Source: Vibrio hannami (lineage in GTDB: Bacteria > Pseudomonadota > Gammaproteobacteria > Enterobacterales > Vibrionaceae). From it: a stretch of 64,000 nt of DNA. The position numbers and the translations under genes were made by a program. The stretch spans positions 744,001 to 808,000 of the forward strand of contig NZ_JARQZP010000003.1 in NCBI RefSeq assembly GCF_029589055.1, given 5' to 3'. The notes beneath the pieces are model-generated. The model made no database searches and had not been told where the DNA came from. It was given only the letters and a program-made list of their open reading frames with translations. Every line of letters starts with the position of its first letter. Position 1 is the first letter of the stretch. Below are positions 28,370-37,875 of this stretch, in pieces.

Positions 28370-28552
28370 TTAAGATCCACGCTGGTGGATTTTAGATAAC
28401 ATCCACTGGTTAACTTCTTCCTCTACCCATGCACTCGCTCTCGGACCAAGCTTCATTGGTTTGGGAAAGGAGCCTTTTCTGCACATCTTATAAACCTGCG
28501 ATTTAGATAAGCCTATGCGGCTTGTTAGTTCCGGCAATCGTATTACTTTCAT
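28370..28552 (-). CDS. AlpA-family phage-type DNA-binding regulator
   Basis: 60 aa from the ATG at 28552. Pattern MKVIRLPELTSRIGLSKSQV, then YKMCRKGSFPKPMKLGPRAS and WVEEEVNQWM, typical of AlpA. It is immediately upstream of the YagK/YfjJ-like gene at 27656 and likely its operon partner. About 275 bp upstream are non-coding up to the divergent WYL gene. Confidence 0.88.
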   Translation of the reverse strand: MKVIRLPELTSRIGLSKSQVYKMCRKGSFPKPMKLGPRASAWVEEEVNQWMLSKIHQRGS

Positions 28553-28836
28553 AAACACCACATGTCTTTCGATTCATAACAATAGGCATTTTTTGTCCAC
28601 AAACGTCTCCCGAGTTCCATATCAGCCATGAGAGCAACTCCCACTTAAAATAAAAGCATTTCAGACACTTAATATCCTGGTGAGTACTACTGATATTAAG
28701 GAGCCCGACTACACAACTTCACTTCACCATACCGCATCCGGCATCCAGCTCCGGTTCATCTGCGAACCTGTCCCTAATCAATTCCGTGCATAGCATTTCA
28801 TACCCTGCCTACAAGGCTCGTGGGTAGAGCCTTGCT

Positions 28837-29655
28837 TTGCCTGAAATAAGTGAAAGAACAACAATTGCAAAACATAGAAAACCCAGTATTGCTGATGGCA
28901 TCTTGTTTGCCTTCGAGCTGTATAAACGAATCCCAGTCCGACGCAAAATAACCGCATCCGAACTGCAGGCTCAGCTAAAAGAGATAAACCTGGAGCGGGA
29001 TATCCGTACCATCCAGCGTAACCTAGATGTGTTAGTGCGTTATTTTGACGTGGAGAAAGATACGAGAGACAAGCCGTATGGCTATTCACGCAGAAGCAAC
29101 AACAAGCGCACGGTAGGAGCTAGAGAAGCGATCATACTGTCACTGGCCGAAGAGCAGTTAAGGCAGGTGTTACCAAAAGAAATCATGAGTGCGGTTGAGT
29201 CCACCTTCACTGAGGCCATGATTCAATATGCGCCACTTAATGATGAAATGGATTTGCTCACACCAACAAAGGTCCATATCCATTCCACCAGCACCACGCC
29301 CTTACAGGAGATACAAAGCAGCGTTTTCGAAAACCTGTGTATTGCTCTGTATCACAGTCGTAAGGTCAGTCTCACCATTGAAACCACGACTGAGATGAAG
29401 AACGAACCCTTTGAGGCGATGCCACTTGGTCTACTGGCGTTTGAAAATATCTTGTATTTGGTTTATCAGAGCAAATCAAAACCGGAAATAGAACATATTC
29501 CACTAAACCAGATTCAGCGATTGCATGTTTCTACCTACAGTTTCACCTACCCAACCAATTTCGACCTCAAACGATACAACATAAACGAAGCGAATCCGTT
29601 GAATAACCATACCTACCTGAATCGTTCAATGGACTCTTCCATCAATCTCCGTTGA
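28837..29655 (+). CDS. WYL-domain transcriptional regulator
   Basis: 272 aa if read from the TTG at 28837; an in-frame stop lies four codons upstream and there is no ATG near the N-terminus, so the true start is uncertain. An N-terminal winged helix (ITASELQAQLKEINLERDIR, TIQRNLDVLVRYF) is followed by a C-terminal WYL-type domain with PLGLLAFENILYLVY. WYL proteins bind nucleic-acid ligands and often control defence or mobile-element genes. It is divergent from the AlpA gene at 28370. Confidence 0.8.
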   Translation: MPEISERTTIAKHRKPSIADGILFAFELYKRIPVRRKITASELQAQLKEINLERDIRTIQRNLDVLVRYFDVEKDTRDKPYGYSRRSNNKRTVGAREAIILSLAEEQLRQVLPKEIMSAVESTFTEAMIQYAPLNDEMDLLTPTKVHIHSTSTTPLQEIQSSVFENLCIALYHSRKVSLTIETTTEMKNEPFEAMPLGLLAFENILYLVYQSKSKPEIEHIPLNQIQRLHVSTYSFTYPTNFDLKRYNINEANPLNNHTYLNRSMDSSINLR

Positions 29656-30041
29656 GCAATCTTCCGGCAGGTATTGCCTTTATAAGTGCTAGCATCAATG
29701 TGCTTGTACAGGCATATCCTTTTGCCTCTTGTTCGGTAAAGCACGTCATGAATGCTATATCGACAAAGGTGTTGATTTAGCGATTCTCTGTGCTGAAATT
29801 TACCATCGCGCTATTTTGCTTATTAACTCCAAAGCGAAAAGTGACACGGTGATAGGGGAAGGCAGCCCCGCTCAGCTGGCATTCGTTATATCACGAACAG
29901 CCCCAGGTTCTATTTCAGCCTGGAGCATAAGGGAGGGGAGACGACGGTCTCCCCTTTTCTTTTAAGTTGTTCATTCGATTTAAAACTTTTTCACATACAT
30001 ATCATTCTGGTGCATTGCCCTACAGATAAGAAGGAGGACGC
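29656..30041 (+). other. Gap with possible gene remnant and terminator
   Basis: A frame at 29729-29965 gives ILCAEIYHRAILLINSKAKS-like sequence that may be a gene remnant, but it starts at TTG and its end runs through a terminator, so I do not call it. At 29935-29954 GGGGAGAC and GTCTCCCC enclose a GACG loop and are followed by TTTTCTTTT: a strong terminator for rightward transcription. Confidence 0.5.
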
Positions 30042-30509
30042 ATGCCCAACAATGATTATGAATTTGCACTACCAACCTGCGCTAAGCAGATACTAGAAAA
30101 AGCCGCTGAAATTCTTGCAGATACCTATCTGCGTGGCGACACCTATTCTAGCCCTGAGAAGGTAAAAGAGTTTCTACGGTACAAATTAGGAGGCCTGGAA
30201 AGGGAAACTTTTGCCGTCATGTTACTGGATAATCAGAACCGATTAATCGAGTACAACGAACTGTTCTACGGCACGATAGATGCGGCCAGTATCTATCCAA
30301 GAGAAGTGGTTAAGTTAGCCTTAACAACCAATGCGGCTTCGGTCATCTTTGCTCACAATCATCCCTCTGGAGAAGCTGAGCCTTCTACACAAGACAAACG
30401 CATCACCCAACGGCTATCCGACGCCCTTGCTCTGGTGGATATCCGGGTACTGGACCACTTTGTTGTTGGGGAAACCTGTGTCTCGTTTGCAGAGCGAGGT
30501 CTGATATGA
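30042..30509 (+). CDS. RadC/JAB-domain protein (YeeS-like)
   Basis: 155 aa, short island form of RadC without the N-terminal helix-hairpin-helix. The JAMM metal-site pattern is present: [14 protein letters not shown] at about 105-118, with [11 protein letters not shown] upstream. Related proteins (YfjY, YeeS) occur in CP4 islands next to antirestriction or toxin genes; their biochemical role is unsettled. GGAGG lies before the ATG. The stop overlaps the next gene by four bases (ATGA), so the two are coupled. Confidence 0.9.
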   Translation: MPNNDYEFALPTCAKQILEKAAEILADTYLRGDTYSSPEKVKEFLRYKLGGLERETFAVMLLDNQNRLIEYNELFYGTIDAASIYPREVVKLALTTNAASVIFAHNHPSGEAEPSTQDKRITQRLSDALALVDIRVLDHFVVGETCVSFAERGLI

Positions 30510-30955
30510 GTGAGACAACACCACATAGCACCCTGGTTAATTATCTTCAGCAACTCATTAGCCTGCTGGATATTCCAGAGCACGCCAAACGTATCGCATT
30601 GAACTTTCGTATCACCAGTTACTACCAAACCAGAGCCGGATTTCACCCAGTCGAAATCCAGATGGAAAGAGTAGCCAGTGAGTCAAAAGCGATGCAATGG
30701 CGAATCGTGTTTATCGCCAGCTTTTCGTATCCAGATGAATCGGCAGAACACGTTGATGTAGAGCTTTACTTCAACTTTCTACGAAGCTGGTTTTATCAAC
30801 CAGATATAAAGCGGTGCGAGCTCCACCAGCCAAAGGTTAAGGAGCTCTATCAGGCATACGAACGAACACTGATGCAGCAGTTCAAACAACGAAGCTTCGA
30901 TGATATCCAGGCAACCCTTGTTAGCATCAACAATAGTTCGGTTAAGACCGCTTAA
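30506..30955 (+). CDS. DUF2787 family protein
   Basis: 149 aa, soluble. Core motif [20 protein letters not shown], shared with its neighbour at 30983 (LNFRDTSYSAQEGGFHPVEV). This is the DUF2787 family, found in Vibrio and relatives within mobile islands; function unknown. Its ATG overlaps the RadC-like gene stop, so expression is coupled. It is less conserved after residue 70 than its neighbour and may have diverged in role. Confidence 0.8.
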   Translation: MSETTPHSTLVNYLQQLISLLDIPEHAKRIALNFRITSYYQTRAGFHPVEIQMERVASESKAMQWRIVFIASFSYPDESAEHVDVELYFNFLRSWFYQPDIKRCELHQPKVKELYQAYERTLMQQFKQRSFDDIQATLVSINNSSVKTA

Positions 30956-30982
30956 CCACTTCTCATAACATAGGATCAATTT

Positions 30983-31429
30983 ATGGACAAAAATATCCCG
31001 GCGGAACAGAGCCTGCAGTTTCAGACCTGTGCCCTACCCGTCTCTTCGAGATTTCACGATGCCATCAGCCAACAGGTCATCCAGACTGAACTCGCTGCGG
31101 CTCATTCATTAACACTCAACTTCAGAGATACCAGCTACAGTGCGCAAGAGGGTGGCTTTCATCCGGTAGAAGTCTCCATCCTCAAAGGAGCTAAAGATAA
31201 GTGGTGTATCAGCTACATCACCGACTTTGCGTACTTTGGTTTGGGTTACCCAGAGCTTGAGCGAGATATTGATTTCGATATTGGGAACAACATGGCTTTT
31301 GCGACAGGAATTGGTTGGCAAAGCCTGGGCAGCTCAGGATTTATCGAACTTTACCGAACCTGGGAACAGAACTTCCTGACTTACCTGGATATGGAGGCAT
31401 TTGATGAAATCAAAGTGACCGTCAACTGA
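30983..31429 (+). CDS. DUF2787 family protein
   Basis: 148 aa. Motifs LNFRDTSYSAQEGGFHPVEV, WCISYITDFAYFG and DFDIGNNMAFATGIGW mark a typical DUF2787 member. It follows its paralogue by 27 bp, forming a radC-DUF2787-DUF2787 operon. No catalytic signature or signal peptide is visible. Function unknown; linkage to RadC-like genes is a recurrent feature of such islands. Confidence 0.82.
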   Translation: MDKNIPAEQSLQFQTCALPVSSRFHDAISQQVIQTELAAAHSLTLNFRDTSYSAQEGGFHPVEVSILKGAKDKWCISYITDFAYFGLGYPELERDIDFDIGNNMAFATGIGWQSLGSSGFIELYRTWEQNFLTYLDMEAFDEIKVTVN

Positions 31430-31612
31430 CCCAATCTGATTCAACTGTATTTGAAATACATATTATAGAGAAAAAGGCCTTTTTTGCCGAATCTCTCAAC
31501 TCCCTGACATCACCTCTTTCAAACGGCAGCTACTGCCACATCAACCATTACATTTTCTGAAATCACACAGCGAGCTTCAACATCGCTGGTTTTAATCAAT
31601 AAGGAAACGACT

Positions 31613-31894
31613 ATGAAACTTTCAACCATCATCTCTTCGGCACTACTGATGTTATCCACCAACGTGTCTGCTGCGGATCCGATTACTCAGTTGAGTGTTG
31701 CTAGCATCAAACAAACGTTGACTCAGTCGCAGATCAACATCGTACTGGATACCTGGTACAAGGAAGAGCTAAGCCACATTGAACAGCAGGCTCACAGGCT
31801 TAGTGATCGTGCGCCAATCGAAGCACGTAGACAGCTGGTGAAACAGTCTATTGAAAGTGAATACAAGGCACTCAAGACTGAATTTGGTCTTTAA
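31613..31894 (+). CDS. Small exported helical protein
   Basis: 93 aa with a clear signal peptide (SSALLMLSTNVSA, then ADP). The mature 70 residues are mostly charged helix (EELSHIEQQAHRLSDRAPIE). No known family recognised. AAGGA stands before the ATG. It is followed by a strong terminator and lies 184 bp after the DUF2787 genes, so it is probably separate or a last gene of that operon. Likely periplasmic. Confidence 0.72.
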   Translation: MKLSTIISSALLMLSTNVSAADPITQLSVASIKQTLTQSQINIVLDTWYKEELSHIEQQAHRLSDRAPIEARRQLVKQSIESEYKALKTEFGL

Positions 31895-31906
31895 TGCCTA
31901 ACGCAT

Positions 31907-31938
31907 ACAGGTGCCCATGATGGCACCTGTTTTTTTTG
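31907..31938 (+). terminator. Rho-independent terminator
   Basis: ACAGGTGCC, CATGAT loop, GGCACCTGT and eight T residues. Confidence 0.92.
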
Positions 31939-31985
31939 CCGTTTAAAATCAACATTACGACTTTTGATGTTTACACCATTCTTAC

Positions 31986-32697
31986 TTAATAACGACTCCC
32001 AACAAAATTTTTCCCTTTGTTACCGTAGGGTTTGGTTTCCAGTTTGCATAGGTAGCTTAATCGCCTAAACACCATATTAAGTTGCTGCTGGAACTCAGGA
32101 GAATTCTTATCCAGGTAATACACTGGTGGATCGTCATTCTCATTGCGCTCGTCCCGGCTACTACCCGTTGCAAAATTAACAAGCTGACCAATCTCTTCTG
32201 CTGGACGTTGCAAAGCTCGTGCATAAGCTTCAATAATCATTCCTCCTAAGCTCTCTTTATCCGATAAATAATTACCAAACCCTCGATAGACATCTTTATT
32301 GACCAACAAAGCAACATGGTAATGGGGTTGATTAGAATGATGGATTTCCCTTGCCCATACGTAACGTATGTTGCTCTCATGCAACAACTTCCCTTCTTTT
32401 TTTGCGCTTACACCTTGCACGGTTTTGGCTTTTAAGTGAAAGAATGAACTCCGTTATAAGCCCTGTATCATACTCAGAAGGAAAGTCAGGACAATCCAGC
32501 CGCTCGGGTAATCGAAGGTCAAATCGTAAGACACACACTCTGGTATAGTGGCTGGTGGCCAACTCTAGCACACGCAAAGTCGTGGCCAAGTACTCTTCGA
32601 CCATTAAGTATCCAGGCAATACATCTAGTCCTTGATACTCCAAACATTCGTAAGCTTCAGGGAAATATTGCTTATTGATATTGTCCATACGATACAA
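31986..32697 (-). pseudogene. YagK/YfjJ (inovirus Gp2)-type protein, frameshifted
   Basis: Two overlapping frames make one protein of about 236 aa. The first ends VLRFDLRLPERL, then ITEFILSLK; the second continues SAKKEGKLLHESNIRYVWAR and EIHHSNQPHYHVALLVNKDV with IIEAYARAL, the hallmark YagK/YfjJ pattern (V-W-x-R-E then H-Y-H-V-x-L-L-x-N-K). The frames join if one base is removed from an A4 run (T at 32430-32433). Family relation to phage replication proteins suggests a role in island replication. It could be decay or a sequence error. Confidence 0.75.
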
Positions 32698-32985
32698 CCA
32701 ATAAATATCACTAATACAGTCACTCTATTCATCTAATATATTATTAATACTATACTCTCTTATAGTTAATACATCTCTATTACTATACATTAAACATGTA
32801 TTATATTAATACATATTAATTACACATAAATAAATCACTATTACTTCATATATTACCAAACCGAAATTAATAAAATGAAAAAAGCAATAAAAATAAAGTG
32901 TATTCTTAGCAACAAAGAAATGAAATCATTAATTCAACGTTAAAAACCACTCACATAAAAACTTTATAGAACAACGAGAATTAAC
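32698..32985. other. AT-rich stretch with repeated TTAATAC motifs
   Basis: About 290 bp, very AT-rich, with no gene. TTAATAC recurs at least three times between about 32743 and 32820, mixed with TATTA and ATTA runs. It lies between the YagK/YfjJ-like and DUF3987 genes, both of which belong to families tied to replication, so an island origin is a possible reading. Confidence 0.35.
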
Positions 32986-34457
32986 CTATAAAACAACCTC
33001 ACATAACAAATCTTTTCTCAATCTATCTGTGTCCATATCCTGATCTGGATATAAATCAATAATCCTGGTTCGATTTATAACAATTTCTTTGACATTGACC
33101 CCTGTTTTTAAATACTCAAATGCCAGCTCAAGATCTGCTTTTTTCTTGTACCAGATGGGCCAAATTGCAAGATGTTGTTTCTTTTGATATACCTAACCCC
33201 CGAGTTGGCGTACGTGGTGAACCACCGGAATAGATTCTCTGCGTCTGTTTTATATTTGGGTGGACAGGCGAACACCTTCATAAATTCATCAGAAAAGTAA
33301 GCCACCAGCTCGGTTGCTTCAACCAGCGTATCTAAGGAAATCTTTTCTTGAGATGACTCATCAAAGTAATGAATTAAAGCAGCCAGCCTTACAATGTTTT
33401 CACCAAGCTTGGATGCATGATCTCTGGCATATTCGTAAATCCCCCCGGGTTTCATTTTATCTTCGATGTCATTTGCTATGGCATACCAATACTTTTTTGC
33501 CTCGTCACTCAAACTTACCGTTATTTTATCCTTATAGTCTGATAGTTCAGCGGCCTGAGATAAGAGCTCATAAATCCTATCGTTAAAGATCTCCAGATTA
33601 TCCTCACTGTAGTTTATGCCATGGTTATACCTAAAACCGCAGTTTGAATCTGGCGCACAGACCAAGTAACGAGATAGGTGGCCATTTCCCCGAACATTTC
33701 CATTTGTTTTCTTAATATAGTCTTCGACGACATTTGGCTGCGCCATGACATTCATCGTGAGTCTAGGCTCGATTATAGTGAACGACTCCGACGATTTTCT
33801 GTTGACGGTGACATCATCTCCACTCCAAATAGAATTGAGGGCCGGTGTACGAGACATGACTCTACCATTTAGCAGCACACCGCCTTCACTCGACCCCAGA
33901 TACCCATTGGGAGTATGTTCATTCATGGCGCTAACTAGGGCTTCAGAAGTGCTGTCTTCGAATGTAAGTAAAGGGAGTTTTGGTTTTTTTGGTGCTCGCT
34001 CTTCATGCTGAAGTATTCTCACCAACATTTCGTCAACTTGATCTTCATCATCCTGGTTGATCGATTTCTTTAGTTGAGCTGTTTTCTTTTCATGAAGCTC
34101 AGACCTGATTTCATACTCCTTTCGTTGCTTTTGATACCTTTTTTGACTGTCCCTATAAAATGATTTGATTCCCTTCGTAAGTTTGTTTTCGACAGATGAT
34201 TTTCTTTCTCCAGAGCCTGCTATAGACAGTGCCATAATTGAAGTTGGGACGACTTTTCCCGTGGGCATCTCTGCGTTGAGGATACCTTGTACCGCTACTG
34301 CAACAGCGCTTAGGGTAGTGAGATAAACCATTGGCTCAGGGGCTTGTGTCGACATTACAACTTCATTGTAAGCGGCAGTTATTTTTTTGGATTGTGATAT
34401 GGTTGGCGAAACATTACAGCCAACCGGAAATTGATGATTGATACTACTCATAGACAA
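32986..34457 (-). pseudogene. DUF3987 (YfjI-like) protein, frameshifted near the C-terminus
   Basis: 449 aa are open to 33108. A weak P-loop-like IAGSGERKSS at 79-88 is followed by a charged coiled segment and LLTFEDSTSEALVSAMNEHT, GYLGSSEGGVLLNGRV and MNVMAQPNVV, the YfjI/DUF3987 pattern. These are primase-helicase-like proteins of CP4 islands. After LQFGP the frame changes; adding one base in the C3 run (G at 33157-33159) restores IWYKKKADLELAFEYL and about 60 more residues to a TAG at 32988-32986. It is decay or a sequence error. Confidence 0.78.
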
Positions 34458-34498
34458 ATCCTATGCTTATCTTTTGACAATATAATTGAGCTTTCTGA

Positions 34499-34738
34499 TC
34501 ACTCACCTCCCTTGATAGGTTGTGCTCTCATTGCATCCACCCATGCGATGATTTCATCGCCCATCCAGCCAACAGCCCTAGCTCCTAGATGAATTTTCTT
34601 GGGAAAGCTTGGGTCATAACGCGGTGAGTCGGTGTTTTGCTTATCATAAATGGTAGAGCGAGAAAGACCGGTAACAGACATGACATCTCTGAGTCGAAAA
34701 ACCCGAGATGTAAAAAGTTGGGATTGGGTATGTTGCAT
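34499..34738 (-). CDS. AlpA-family phage-type DNA-binding regulator
   Basis: 79 aa. FRLRDVMSVTGLSRSTIYDK, then DPSFPKKIHLGARAVGWMGD with a short insertion relative to the other two AlpA copies. A strong AGGAG site precedes the ATG. It lies 41 bp upstream of the DUF3987 gene on the same strand, so it likely heads that transcript. Expected role: activating island genes. Confidence 0.9.
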   Translation of the reverse strand: MQHTQSQLFTSRVFRLRDVMSVTGLSRSTIYDKQNTDSPRYDPSFPKKIHLGARAVGWMGDEIIAWVDAMRAQPIKGGE

Positions 34739-34869
34739 AAACTTCTCCTTTGTTTGGTTTCAAGGAGAAGTAAACAATGATGTGATGACAAAAAAAAACG
34801 AGAAAATAGAGAAAACAAGTTTGAATCAGCCTCAAAGGCTTTAGACACAGGGGATTGAACTCGTTTAAA

Positions 34870-36024
34870 CTATTTGAACCTATCTGGTCGTATTATCTTT
34901 TCCACTGCTTTTGCATAAGTCGAGTTGAGCTTTAATTCTGACTCAATTACACCTAATACAGCTTGAACATTGCTCTTATACGCTTGTTTGTGCTCAGCCT
35001 TAAAACCCAACCAGTAATCAGCAAATATCTTTTTTAACTTTATGAAGTTACAACCTAACTCTTCTCCTTCAACTGGTTTAATGACTCGTGCTGCAGCGTT
35101 GGCTAAGTACCCTTTGTCTAGGTTTGAGTAATGTCTTTGGATATAACCAGATTGCCCACCAGAGATAGACGATACCTTGTTAATATGTAGGTCGTATCCT
35201 GCATGGGACAAATCCAGAAAAGAAGAAGATATGTGATACTCAGGTTCCAAATGAAAAGGTGACACATGGTACTCCTTTTCATTGAACCCTATCTTTGCCA
35301 CATCACATTCTCTTATATAACAAGATGAAGCTTGAATTGAATTTTTCTTTATATGGTCAACTGGAAACTTGTAGTCACGTTCATCTTTAACAGCCAAGTC
35401 ACACAAAACAAAAATAGCGTTTTCAGCATTAGCTTTTCCACGCAAGGTTAAGATGCCGCTGTTTGCTGGCCTCTGTTCAAATTTTTCCGGAAGCTCATAA
35501 TTATACCCTTGCACTTCTACAGTGTTTTTTAGTTGAAGTGTTTCACTATTCTCATCATAAATAACAACTCCTTTATACGCATCAACTAAAATACCATCAG
35601 ACAAAACCAGCTTTTTTATATCCTTATCGGTCAACTGTAAAAAATCAACATCCTCTACTAAAGTAGAAGAAATTAAATTATACGTTGACAACTTTGGCTG
35701 ACCAAAAATAATGTCAAATGGAGGTTCTTCGAAGAAATAATTTTTGAAAGCACACTTTTTCAAAAAATCATATTGACTTAAAACTACATCTTCTTTTGTT
35801 AATTTATTTAAGTTTCTGTCAATGGCCCATACATTTAGGTTATCAGAAATACGTACTAGAACCGGCACATTCAATTTTACGCATGTGTTAAGTTTTTCTT
35901 GAGTTTTTATATTAGGTTGAACATCAGCTAGTCTATAGAATAGTTTTTGATGACCGTTCACAATCCCTCCCATCGCGTTAAATCTTGTGATTTCTGCTAT
36001 TAATAGCAAAAATAGCATGCACAT
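34870..36024 (-). CDS. Hypothetical island protein
   Basis: Up to 384 aa. The start is uncertain: an ATG at 35973 or a GTG at 35961 behind GGGAGGG would begin the protein near MGGIVNGHQKLFYRLADV. No family recognised. The C-terminal 90 residues (AAARVIKPVEGEELGCNFIK, KLKKIFADYWLGFKAEHK) are helical and could be a DNA-contacting or assembly region, but there are no integrase catalytic residues of the R-H-R-Y type. Codon usage is AT-rich like its neighbours. It is the last gene of the island before a terminator. Confidence 0.6.
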   Translation of the reverse strand: MCMLFLLLIAEITRFNAMGGIVNGHQKLFYRLADVQPNIKTQEKLNTCVKLNVPVLVRISDNLNVWAIDRNLNKLTKEDVVLSQYDFLKKCAFKNYFFEEPPFDIIFGQPKLSTYNLISSTLVEDVDFLQLTDKDIKKLVLSDGILVDAYKGVVIYDENSETLQLKNTVEVQGYNYELPEKFEQRPANSGILTLRGKANAENAIFVLCDLAVKDERDYKFPVDHIKKNSIQASSCYIRECDVAKIGFNEKEYHVSPFHLEPEYHISSSFLDLSHAGYDLHINKVSSISGGQSGYIQRHYSNLDKGYLANAAARVIKPVEGEELGCNFIKLKKIFADYWLGFKAEHKQAYKSNVQAVLGVIESELKLNSTYAKAVEKIIRPDRFK

Positions 36025-36151
36025 TATGTTATTCAGTTCATAATTTTATCTATTTCTGTCAATAGGTTACCCAGTTAACTTTGTAACATGGCATCACTCT
36101 GATATCGAAGTTTACTATTCTCTAACCAAAATCATAATTCATAAAATAAAT

Positions 36152-36180
36152 AACCACCGGTTACCCCGGTGGTTATTTTC
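36152..36180 (-). terminator. Hairpin terminator
   Basis: AACCACCGG and CCGGTGGTT, 9-bp perfect stem with a five-base loop, and T-rich sequence on both sides. It serves the minus-strand secreted-protein gene at 36242. Confidence 0.85.
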
Positions 36181-36241
36181 TTCAAAACATTACTATATTT
36201 TATAACATATCATGGTTAGCATCATCATTATATAGGTAATT

Positions 36242-36946
36242 CTATTTGTGAGTTATAGTTAGGTTTTTGAAGTAAGCATCAGAACCAACGCCTGTGAGCA
36301 AGCCTACAGTACCTATTTGATCTTTACCTAGTTTAAGGTCTGTAACAATAAAAGAAGGAGATTCTGAATAATTAATATATAACTTCATCTCTTCATCTTT
36401 AACTTCTATCTTCATATGAGTCCATTCACCAGATTTCAAAGGGGCATAAGTTTCATAGTGACCAGGAAATTCATCTCTAAGCCTTTTCCACTCAAAATTT
36501 GGATAGGAGAAGTATTGAACCGAATGATTTCTCATAAGCTGATTGTCTAACTCAGCATTTACTGGTCTCAGGTACACACCTTCATAATGTTGCTCTTTGG
36601 TATTAGCTCTAAAAATTACACCAATAAAACCTTTTGCCCATGCCGGAGCACCTTCTTGAGGCTTACCTGCTACATCAACCTCGATTGTACCATTTGAAAA
36701 AATCACGTCTGTTAGGGATAAGTATGTACAGTTATCACACCCTCCGTCTTCAATACTTTTATGATTAGTTAAAACTGTGGCATGGATTGCCTTAAAACCT
36801 TTATATGTTACCACAGACGCATTCACTGAATTTTTTTGTAACGACTCAAGCGAAGTTAGCGGATGATTATATACTTCATCAGCAAAGCAAGAATATGAAA
36901 AGATCTGCGTTAATATAACAGCAGATAAAATTTTAAAACATTTCAT
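36242..36946 (-). CDS. Secreted concanavalin A-like (LamG/DUF1080-type) protein
   Basis: 234 aa with a signal peptide (LSAVILTQIFSYSCFA). The mature protein follows a lectin-like beta-sandwich pattern: GTIEVDVAGKPQEGAPAWAK, FIGVIFRANTKEQHYEGVYL, RNHSVQYFSYPNFEW, and GEWTHMKIEVKDEEMKLYIN. Related domains bind or cleave saccharides; no catalytic residues can be named. A possible disulfide is the CDNC pair near residue 70. It is downstream of the LysR and double-NTF2 genes on the same strand, 104 bp away, and may be co-expressed. Confidence 0.75.
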   Translation of the reverse strand: MKCFKILSAVILTQIFSYSCFADEVYNHPLTSLESLQKNSVNASVVTYKGFKAIHATVLTNHKSIEDGGCDNCTYLSLTDVIFSNGTIEVDVAGKPQEGAPAWAKGFIGVIFRANTKEQHYEGVYLRPVNAELDNQLMRNHSVQYFSYPNFEWKRLRDEFPGHYETYAPLKSGEWTHMKIEVKDEEMKLYINYSESPSFIVTDLKLGKDQIGTVGLLTGVGSDAYFKNLTITHK

Positions 36947-37050
36947 TTATTTACCTTAAATACATTGACTAAATTACTCTTAATTTTTACTCTAAATTTA
37001 TAAACATATTAACAACCAAAAATTCAAGTAGTAGCGATAAGAATTTCGGA

Positions 37051-37875
37051 TTATTTTTTATTGAAGGCACTGTTCTTTATCGAATTTACAACAGCTCTAG
37101 CAGAGCTCTTCAGGTGCTTCTTAGACCCATATACAAGATAAATATCATAGGAATAAGTTTGAAGAGCTGGAACCTTGATATACCTATCATTTATATTATT
37201 TAATTGGTAAGAGAGCCATCTATCGGATAAATATGCTATGTGGGAATGATTATCCACCAACTCCTTAAGAACCTTCATCGAAGAACTTATGATTCCATAC
37301 CTACCATTTGGAATATATAATCCATCTGGCGCTGCTATAGGTAGCTCATCAGAAAGCTCAACATTATGATGATAATATGCAGAAATCGTATCAGCACCTA
37401 TTTTACATGCCTTGATATTTTCATCCTTAGGTTCACCAACCCTTATTGCGAAATCAACGCTTTTATAATCTACATCTATTAGATCAGTAGACAATAAAAA
37501 CTCTAACTCGATAAAAGGGTTATCCTTTTTTATAATATTTAACAAAGGTAGGACATATACTTCTACCAACTCAGACATTGTTGCTACTACAATTTTATTC
37601 CTAGTCTCATGACTATTACTCAATTGAAACCTCAGTAGCTCATCAAGTCCGGACACTTTTTCTTTTACGCTATCGTAAAATACTTCACCGTCCTCAGTAA
37701 GAGTTGCCCCATGTGAATTTCGGTAAAATAATATAGTACCCAAAGAATCCTCTAACTTCCCGACTTTTCTCGTTAGGGTAGCTACAGAAATATTAAGATT
37801 CAAAGCAGATTTAGTAAAATTTTTATTTTTGGCAACTTCACAAAAATAAAATACACTATTCCAATCAATAATCAA
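37051..37875 (-). CDS. LysR-family transcriptional regulator (short, divergent)
   Basis: 274 aa, about 20 shorter than usual. The helix-turn-helix is degenerate but readable: FTKSALNLNISVATLTRKVG, then LFYRNSHGATLTEDGE. The start is a TTG overlapping the stop of the upstream gene by four bases (TTGA), so translation is coupled. Base composition is markedly AT-rich. It is unusual for a LysR gene to follow its partner in an operon; it may sense the product of the double-NTF2 protein. Confidence 0.8.
   Translation of the reverse strand: MIIDWNSVFYFCEVAKNKNFTKSALNLNISVATLTRKVGKLEDSLGTILFYRNSHGATLTEDGEVFYDSVKEKVSGLDELLRFQLSNSHETRNKIVVATMSELVEVYVLPLLNIIKKDNPFIELEFLLSTDLIDVDYKSVDFAIRVGEPKDENIKACKIGADTISAYYHHNVELSDELPIAAPDGLYIPNGRYGIISSSMKVLKELVDNHSHIAYLSDRWLSYQLNNINDRYIKVPALQTYSYDIYLVYGSKKHLKSSARAVVNSIKNSAFNKK

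Noticed and set aside
29729..29965. 78-codon frame before the radC-like gene
   Set aside because: Non-ATG start, no family match, and its end runs through a strong terminator; kept only as a possible remnant.
34840..34880. tRNA 3' end as island attachment site (GGGGATTGAACTC)
   Set aside because: It only loosely resembles the T-arm sequence, has no matching repeat at the other side and no adjacent tRNA body.
34870..36024. Island integrase
   Set aside because: No R-H-R-Y tyrosine recombinase or serine recombinase catalytic pattern is visible in the sequence.
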